From the NCBI RefSeq assembly GCF_004379255.2, contig NC_056036.1:992001-1056000 (forward strand): a stretch of DNA of 64,000 nucleotides, written 5' to 3'. This DNA comes from Salvia splendens (lineage: Eukaryota > Streptophyta > Magnoliopsida > Lamiales > Lamiaceae). Both the position numbers and the translations under genes were made by a program. Shown here in pieces: positions 58,128 to 64,000 of the stretch. Below the pieces are notes generated by a model. The model was not told the origin of the DNA and did no database searches. It worked only from the letters and a program-made list of their open reading frames with translations. The first letter of the stretch is position 1. Every line of letters starts with the position of its first letter.

Positions 58128-60023
58128 TCAGCTTTGATCAGTGCTTTTGCTGAATTTTCGCCCGGACAAGTTTTCAGACTCGTATAGCATATGGTTGATC
58201 AGTCCTCTTGCCGCACTGTTGTATGAAAAACAACATAAGCAAGCCTTGACATAGAGGATGGCAAGAGCAACATACACTAGAAGATCTCATCAAAGAGTCT
58301 CAAGCCAGTTACCATAGTGATTCTTGAATGATGATATTATTATATATAGCCCATAGAGAAAGAGAAGATGGGACTCACTCGTCCTTCATCTTTTGAATCT
58401 TATCTGGATCTGTTTCATGCATGTTCTTCTTGAACTGCTCTCTCACCATAGTAATTAGAAGTTCAGTGTTGAATTTCTGCATTCGAATAGTTAAAGGAAA
58501 TTGATTAGTCAGCGTTTTTTCTTCTTTGCTCTGCTGAAAGAACTCAATCATGTAGAGTGTGTCAGCTTCAGATTTAACTACTCATATAAGACAATTTTAT
58601 AAGGTGTTTGATTCGGTTTGTAACGGTGATGCAGATATCTATTTGTTTCACTCATTCACTCATTACTTTTCATTTCTCTCATCGCTACTACAAAATATTT
58701 CCACCTACTTCCTGCAGTTTTTCGGAAGGTCACGACTGAAATACCATTGAATATGAGGCCATCCACTAGAAGTGTAGAAACGTCCTCTCAAATAATAGAA
58801 AAAATTACATGAATTTCTGCATTCGAATGGGTAAAAGAAATTGATTAGTCCACCTTCTTTCTTCCTGAACCGGACACGGAGTCAATCATCACCCAAATAG
58901 TGATGAACTGTAGCAGTAGATTATGTCTGCTTCAGGTTAACAATAAGACATTATATCAGTTGCTTGATTCAGTTTGTAACCGTGATGCAGATTTCTTTTA
59001 TTTTCTCTCATTACTACTACAAAATATTTCCACCTACTTCCTGCAGTTTTTCAAAAGGTCGAGACTGAAATACCATGAATAAATGTGGCAATCCACAGTC
59101 CACTAGAGTTTAGAACCATCCTTCTCTCGAGTATTAAAATAAATTACCAGCTCAGGGGGATTAAAGACATAGCCGTTAACTCTAGGAAAACCAAGATTCG
59201 AGAGGTTGTGGGCTATTTGCTATACTACACTAGAACCTAATCCAAACCAATTCACAAACCCCCTTTTAAAGCATTCCAAGTCAGATGCACAAATGTTTAT
59301 TAATCCACCTCTTTATCGGACTTCTTTAACACATATGCAGATAAATCCATATCTTAATCTTAATTGTAGATAAATCCATGCGGGGAAGTATATAGATATA
59401 GTAGAGAAGAGTAGTAGGTGTATTTCATTACTCAACATAGGCCACATATATAGAGTACAAGAGACTAAGATATGGATGTTGAGCATCAATTGTATTTGTC
59501 AGCTCTTCTGACATAAGAGCTACAATCCCGAAACTCTCACTTTAAAACAAGCATGAAGGATCCCCTTATGTGTTATGCATTGTATAGATACTAGCTTTAG
59601 AGACAAACCAGTATATCACATCAAACAATCATGCATACTCTTCAAAGCTCATAAAATAAACAATTCCACTATACGAAATACCTTTTGCCCAATATATTTA
59701 GCTCGCCTTAGGCATTCGCGATAAAGCTGCATATCAAAAATACAAAATAAGTTGCATAACTTCTATTTTAGCTGGATAAGGCTGCAATTGGATAGGGGTC
59801 TGAAAAATAATCATAATAATTCTCTTCTTATCATTCCTTCATTTATACAACAACAACAACAAAAACAACAAACTGTGTTGATTTTGATGTTTCTAATTCA
59901 TATAAAACTCTGTTTCAGCACGAAAATCATGAGCAGTATCATAAATATAACGGATGAACAGAAGGATACCCTAATGGAATTGTTGGCGAGCTCAGGTGGC
60001 AATGCTGTTTGCAGAGACGGCAT
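58128..60023 (-). CDS. LYR-motif (Complex1_LYR) protein, 94 residues, four coding exons
   Basis: It encodes a small protein of the LYR family, whose members help iron-sulfur cluster delivery or complex assembly in mitochondria. Coding exons: 60023-59970, 59726-59682, 58476-58379 and 58215-58128. Phases agree. The protein opens MPSLQTALPPELANNSIR and the second coding exon begins exactly with LYRECLRRAK, the LYR signature. It continues FNTELLITMVREQFKKN, HETDPDKIQKMKDD and AARGLINHMLYESE, with a Lys/Ser tail. Each exon is too short to stand out alone. A 5' non-coding exon probably lies at about 60207-60400, with donor CAATTAG|GTAATTC near 60217. The large intron 58477-59681 carries a tandem duplication. 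The specific partner cannot be told from sequence. Confidence 0.85.
58470..59100. repeat. ~340-bp imperfect tandem duplication in a LYR-gene intron
   Basis: AATTTCTGCATTCGAAT followed by GAAATTGATTAGTC occurs at 58472 and again at 58814. The later pieces (GTTTGTAAC-GTGATGCAGAT; CTACAAAATATTTCCACCTA with CTTCCTGCAGTTTTTC) also occur twice in order. The first copy contains the acceptor and first bases of the third coding exon. The second therefore holds a duplicated acceptor inside the intron. Confidence 0.8.
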
Positions 60024-60493
60024 TTTTTTCTGCAAATCACGAAACAATAAGCATAAAAAAATAATACAATACAATAATAATAATAGAATACCGAAGTTTT
60101 GGCTGAACAAAAACGAATCGAAATCTGCGTTACTAAACCATAAAATTTGGTAAATGAATTCCTCCACAACTTTCAGCTTGAAAAAACTGACAGGATGATC
60201 TGGATAATCGAATTACCTAATTGCTGGAAGCAATTGAGGGGGTTGCTGTTACAGTTGTAGTAGCGCTTCGCGAGTAGAAGATAAATCTACGATTAAGTGT
60301 TGAGGCGTGAGTTGCGCCGGCGGATTAGGGTAATATGGTGAAATGGGACGGCGGCGAATCAAAGTGGTGAAGGGGTGGCGCCTCCTTCAGGAAACTACCG
60401 GCTTAATAAAACTCTATAAATTGCAGATAATCAAAGATTAAAAATTAAATATAACTTTTTTCCTTGCATTTTATGTTTTTTGATATATTTATA

Positions 60494-60729
60494 GAGTAAT
60501 TTGAGTTATTGTTGTGTGACAACACATAATTGTAATCGATTCTATAAATTCATTAAATGAAAATTCATGATAAATATATACTCCATACTTATTTGATAGA
60601 GATTACTAGAAGAGTAATTTGAGTTATTGTTGTGTGACAACACATAATTGTAATCGATTCTATAAATTCATTAAATGAAAATTCATGATAAATATATACT
60701 CCATACTTATTTGATAGAGATTACTAGAA
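60494..60729. repeat. Exact 118-bp tandem duplication
   Basis: Two copies (60494-60611 and 60612-60729) both run from GAGTAATTTGAGTTATTG to GATTACTAGAA with no difference seen. They lie upstream of the LYR gene's 5' end. Confidence 0.9.
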
Positions 60730-61419
60730 GTGAATTTGAATTAAAGATTTAATTATATTTTAACATTTAGTTCATAAATTTTTTTAAGTAGTAGTAGTAC
60801 TTAAATTCAATAATCACAAAAAGTATTCTATTGCCGACGAGTTGGGAGACTTTATGGTATTAATTTGCAAATTTGGTCGAGTGGATTAGTAGGATTTTGT
60901 TAAAACCAGCTTTGAAACAATTGTGATTAAACCAAAAAAAATAGTTTCATTTTGCTATTTTGGGATATTAAAAAAAAAGGTAAAATGAAAAATTTTCCTC
61001 TTAGATTTTAAGTTTTCTCCTCTCTCATATATTTTACTTACCTTTTCTCCTTAACTCCTTACGTTACTAGCTTTTCTCATTCTCTTTTGTTTTACTATTT
61101 TTTTAGTATTAAAATTCATGTTGTTCACAAATTAGAGCATGCGAATGGAATAGTAATTATCCAAAATAAAGCTATTGTGTTACAATCAATCAATACATAG
61201 ATAAAAGATAAAAATAGAGTTTTTAAAAAAATTACAAAAATGTCATTTTAATTAAAAATATATTTATTAATTAAACTTATTTTTTTAATAGGTTATAATT
61301 TAAAAGGTAAAAAAAAAGTTGTAACTCCCAAATTTAATTATAACAAATGACATTAGACTCGAAAAGTCAATCTTGCTTCTTGAAGCTTTCAATACACACT
61401 ACTATTATTGTTTATATTA

Positions 61420-61910
61420 CGGTAAATTGCTTCAAAGTCGTCAACTTTGCAAATAGTTTGGTATTTCCCGTAAACTTTAAAAGTTGCATTAGAAGTCATG
61501 AACTTTACATTTGGGTGCCAATTTCCCGTGTCGGGTATTCCGGCCATCCGGGTGCTGAAGTGTAAATTTTATACTGAAGTAGCGGATGATTAGGATACTG
61601 ACTATGCATTACATGACTTTTTTTTTCTTTTTAATCTGCAAACAAATAGATAGATCGATTTTGAATTCATGCTTCAATCTAATTTAATTGAAACTAAAAA
61701 ACAACGTCGTTTTAATGTTCTGCCTGAGATTTTGCCATGTCACGCCTTCGGCGAGCCACGTATGATTAGTTTTTGCCGGAAATGTACCGGGTCGGGTCGT
61801 ACGGGAAATTTGCAACACCTGGTAAGTTCATGACTTTTCATGCAACTTTTAAAGTTTACGGGAAATACCAAACTATTTGCAAAGTTGTTGACTTTTGAAG
61901 CAATTTACCC
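61420..61910. mobile_element. Long-TIR MITE, MULE-like, 491 bp
   Basis: The left arm GGTAAATTGCTTCAAAGTCG ... TTTGCAAATAGTTTGGTATT recurs inverted at 61830-61910, giving arms of roughly 80-90 bp. The flanks TTTATATTA (61411-61419) and TTTATACTA (61911-61919) match at 8 of 9 bases. Long arms plus a 9-bp duplication fit the Mutator-like superfamily. No transposase is present. Confidence 0.8.
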
Positions 61911-62129
61911 TTTATACTACTAATTAAACATTTTCGTAATGTTTTTTTAGTTTTGATTTATTATGCATGTAAAGTGAAATTTATATGAGAATCATGAGAA
62001 TTGGACACCGGCTTAACCCTAAACTCAGGTAATATAACCTCTTTTTAGCTTATTTCGAAAGCGCAACCCCAATTCAATCGACGGAAAACATAATCGACAA
62101 GAGTGAAATTGTCGACAAACGGTATAGGG

Positions 62130-62397
62130 ATGAAATCGGCGAAGTGTAAAGAAGATTCAATAAAAAAAAGTATAAAATGTCGTCGTTTTGTGCCAAGTCA
62201 GAAATTTTACCAAGTCACGCATGTGACATGCCACGTGGGATAAGTTTTTAACGGAAATATGTCGTCAGATCGAGTAGTTTGGGAAATTTGCACGATCCAA
62301 TAAAGTTCGTGCCTTTAAATGCAATTTTTATAGTTTGTAGAAAAACCAAACTTTCCCCAGAGTTTGTGACTTTTTAGTCAATTTGCCCAATTCAGTA
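62130..62397. mobile_element. Older, partial copy of the same MITE family
   Basis: It shares internal blocks with 61690-61910: AACGTCGTTTT-like, TGCCACGTGG-like, GGGAAATTTGCA, GTTCGTGCCTTTAAATGCAA and a right arm GTCAATTTGCCC. It is diverged and its left arm is not clear. Confidence 0.55.
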
Positions 62398-62984
62398 ATA
62401 AATTTAAAATAATAAGTACTCCATAAGTTTCTTGTATCTTATAGTCTCTATTATTTATAGTAGTAAAGATTGTGAAATATGGTTAACATAATTTTTGCTA
62501 TACAAGTATAAAATTATTGTAACAATCTTGAATGAATAGAAATGCAGTAAAATAGAAATATCTCATAAATGCCACGTAATAATAAATCTCACACTAATGA
62601 TTAATAGATAAAGGTACAATCCTTCATGCAGAGAGTACAACCTTTGCATCTTTATCACTCGCCGTTTCCCATCCTACCGTCTCGAGAAAAAAATATTTCC
62701 TCAAACGACCGCTTTAGCCCATTTTCATCACTTTGCTTTCTCAAGACTCCACCATCGTATTAATTTACGTATTCAAGGCGAATACAATTTACACGAAATT
62801 AATTAATATTCATATTTAAGTGCATAATTGACGTTTACATCAGATCTGCATTCAATTTTAGGTCATATTTCCAATCTGTTTTTTTGTTGCTTTTTTGCTT
62901 TTTGCCTTGATCGGTCAATATTCTGAGTTTTGATTTTGTGGGGATCAGGTTGATCGAAAGAAAAAGCTGTGAATTTGACAAGAT

Positions 62985-63919
62985 ATGGCGTCATCATCTG
63001 GAGAAGCGCCAGAATTCGATTATCTGTTTAAGTTGCTGATGATTGGGGATTCTGGGGTCGGAAAAAGCAGTCTTTTGCTGAGTTTTACATCTGATGCTTT
63101 CGAGGAGCTCTCTCCCACAATCGGTAGCTCAATGATCGATCTTCTTCGTGTTGTGTGATCTGCATATGCTTATGTTTTATCATATTATTGGTTAATGTGG
63201 TGCCAATTTTGGAATTTCAGTGTGGAGTTTTTGATTCTTTTGCGTAGGGTCTTGAATCTAGGTTGATAGGATTGAGAATTGTTGTCGTTATTGATATTAT
63301 TTGTTTTAATGATATGAACCTAATTGTTAGGTTTTTGGAGTTGGATGGTTTGTGATATATTTGAGGACAGTGGGAACAAAGTAGTTCTGTGTTTGGAAGC
63401 AGAAACCGAACCTCCAGTAGATCATATGATTATGTTTGTTCCCATCCATAGATTGGGGCAAATGTAGGTTCTGTAGACTGTAGTACAAATGGGGTTGCGA
63501 TCCGTATTTCCTATGTCATGTATAATCCAACCTATCCCCAGAAGTTGGTTTATGGTCAGTGAAGCCGAACTTGAATTTTTTATGTTGCTTGCTTCTTGTT
63601 GTATCAAATCCTTTTACAACCATTCTCACTTTTCTATGTCGGAACCCCTCTATGATTAAGCACCTACTTGTTTGACCGTGGTGTAGCAAGAAACTGAGCA
63701 AAGCATGTTTTCTCGAGGATGGCCTGGTCTCCATCTTGGGAGTTGTCTAAATTTGAATTATGAATACTATTCTTTCATGTGTGTGGTCTCAAGTATATGT
63801 ATATGTTACCTCTGGGCTCTGGCACTATAACGTTCCATTTCCATCTACAGGAGTGGATTTTAAGGTAAAACATGTAACACTTGGAGGAAAGAAATTGAAG
63901 CTAGCAATCTGGGATACAG
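62985..63919 (+). CDS. RABC-type (Rab18-like) small GTPase, first two coding exons
   Basis: This is the 5' part of a Ras-related GTPase gene; the remainder lies beyond the window. Exon 1 is 62985-63123 and exon 2 63851-63919, joined in phase. The protein begins [20 protein letters not shown]. The P-loop GDSGVGKS is at about residues 21-28, and [16 protein letters not shown] carries the switch I threonine and effector region. KLKLAIWDT then leads into the G3 motif (DTAGQE), which is split by the second donor (ACAG|GTAAGA). The [15 protein letters not shown] wording fits plant RABC, which acts in ER, lipid-droplet or endomembrane traffic. RABC1 versus RABC2 cannot be decided from this part. Confidence 0.9.
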
Positions 63920-64000
63920 GTAAGAATGCTGCAATGACCTGCAGTTCGTTGACTAAAGACTAATGTCATTGTCACGTAGATAAGATAATAGTTTTCACGA

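Noticed and set aside
59752..60167. Overlapping frames on both strands (133 and 89 codons)
   Set aside because: Most of this is intron. Only the short stretch 60023-59970 is a supported exon, of the LYR gene.

Overview
This window is plant nuclear DNA from a eudicot. The genes carry GT-AG introns, long AT-rich intergenic DNA separates them, and about a third of the window is LTR retrotransposons and small DNA transposons. The recognisable genes are plant-specific: a class P alcohol dehydrogenase, DIVARICATA-type MYBs, SEUSS, a GRAS protein and a RABC GTPase. Their character would fit an asterid, perhaps Lamiales, but that is a weak inference. Nothing bacterial, organellar or CRISPR-like is present.

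Layout. 1-5530: the 3' part of a Ty3/gypsy element with dual RNase H (Tat-like), already lacking protease and reverse transcriptase; its 3' LTR ends about 220 bp before the next gene. 5750-8007: a ten-exon ADH1-like gene with an intact 380-codon frame. About 8341-25190: a tandem duplication of roughly 8.4 kb. Each unit carries a DIVARICATA-like MYB gene on the minus strand plus one broken MYB fragment. The unit-1 gene (10878-12312) has both MYB repeats. The unit-2 gene (19376-20188) has lost the second, SHAQKY-type repeat by an in-frame genomic deletion. 26582-31369: a Copia element on the minus strand, with almost identical LTRs, a 5-bp target duplication and a broken polyprotein. 33533-34167: a PIF/Harbinger-like MITE.

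34500-41000: a SEUSS co-repressor gene of ten coding exons, with a leader intron and a 53-codon upstream ORF. 42059-43633: an intronless SCL1-like GRAS gene on the minus strand, convergent with SEUSS. 46632-53703: a complete, very young gypsy element with identical 555-bp LTRs and target duplication GTATG. It keeps gag but has lost nearly all of pol, and it carries a four-exon antisense gene predicted to encode 836 residues. 54457-54985: a hAT-like element. 56010-57014: an intronless multi-pass membrane protein. 58128-60023: a five-exon LYR-motif protein on the minus strand. 61420-62395: MULE-like MITEs. 62985 to the end: the first two coding exons of a RABC (Rab18-type) GTPase.

The most interesting items are: (1) the intact antisense gene inside a pol-less gypsy element that has clearly moved recently; (2) the duplicate DIV-type gene reduced to its first MYB repeat, which resembles in layout the RADIALIS-type antagonists of DIV; (3) a 172-bp MITE with a 10-bp target duplication present in only one of the two duplicated units; (4) the 53-codon uORF and an AT-rich interruption in SEUSS. 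All exon joins and functions were read by eye; no database search was run.
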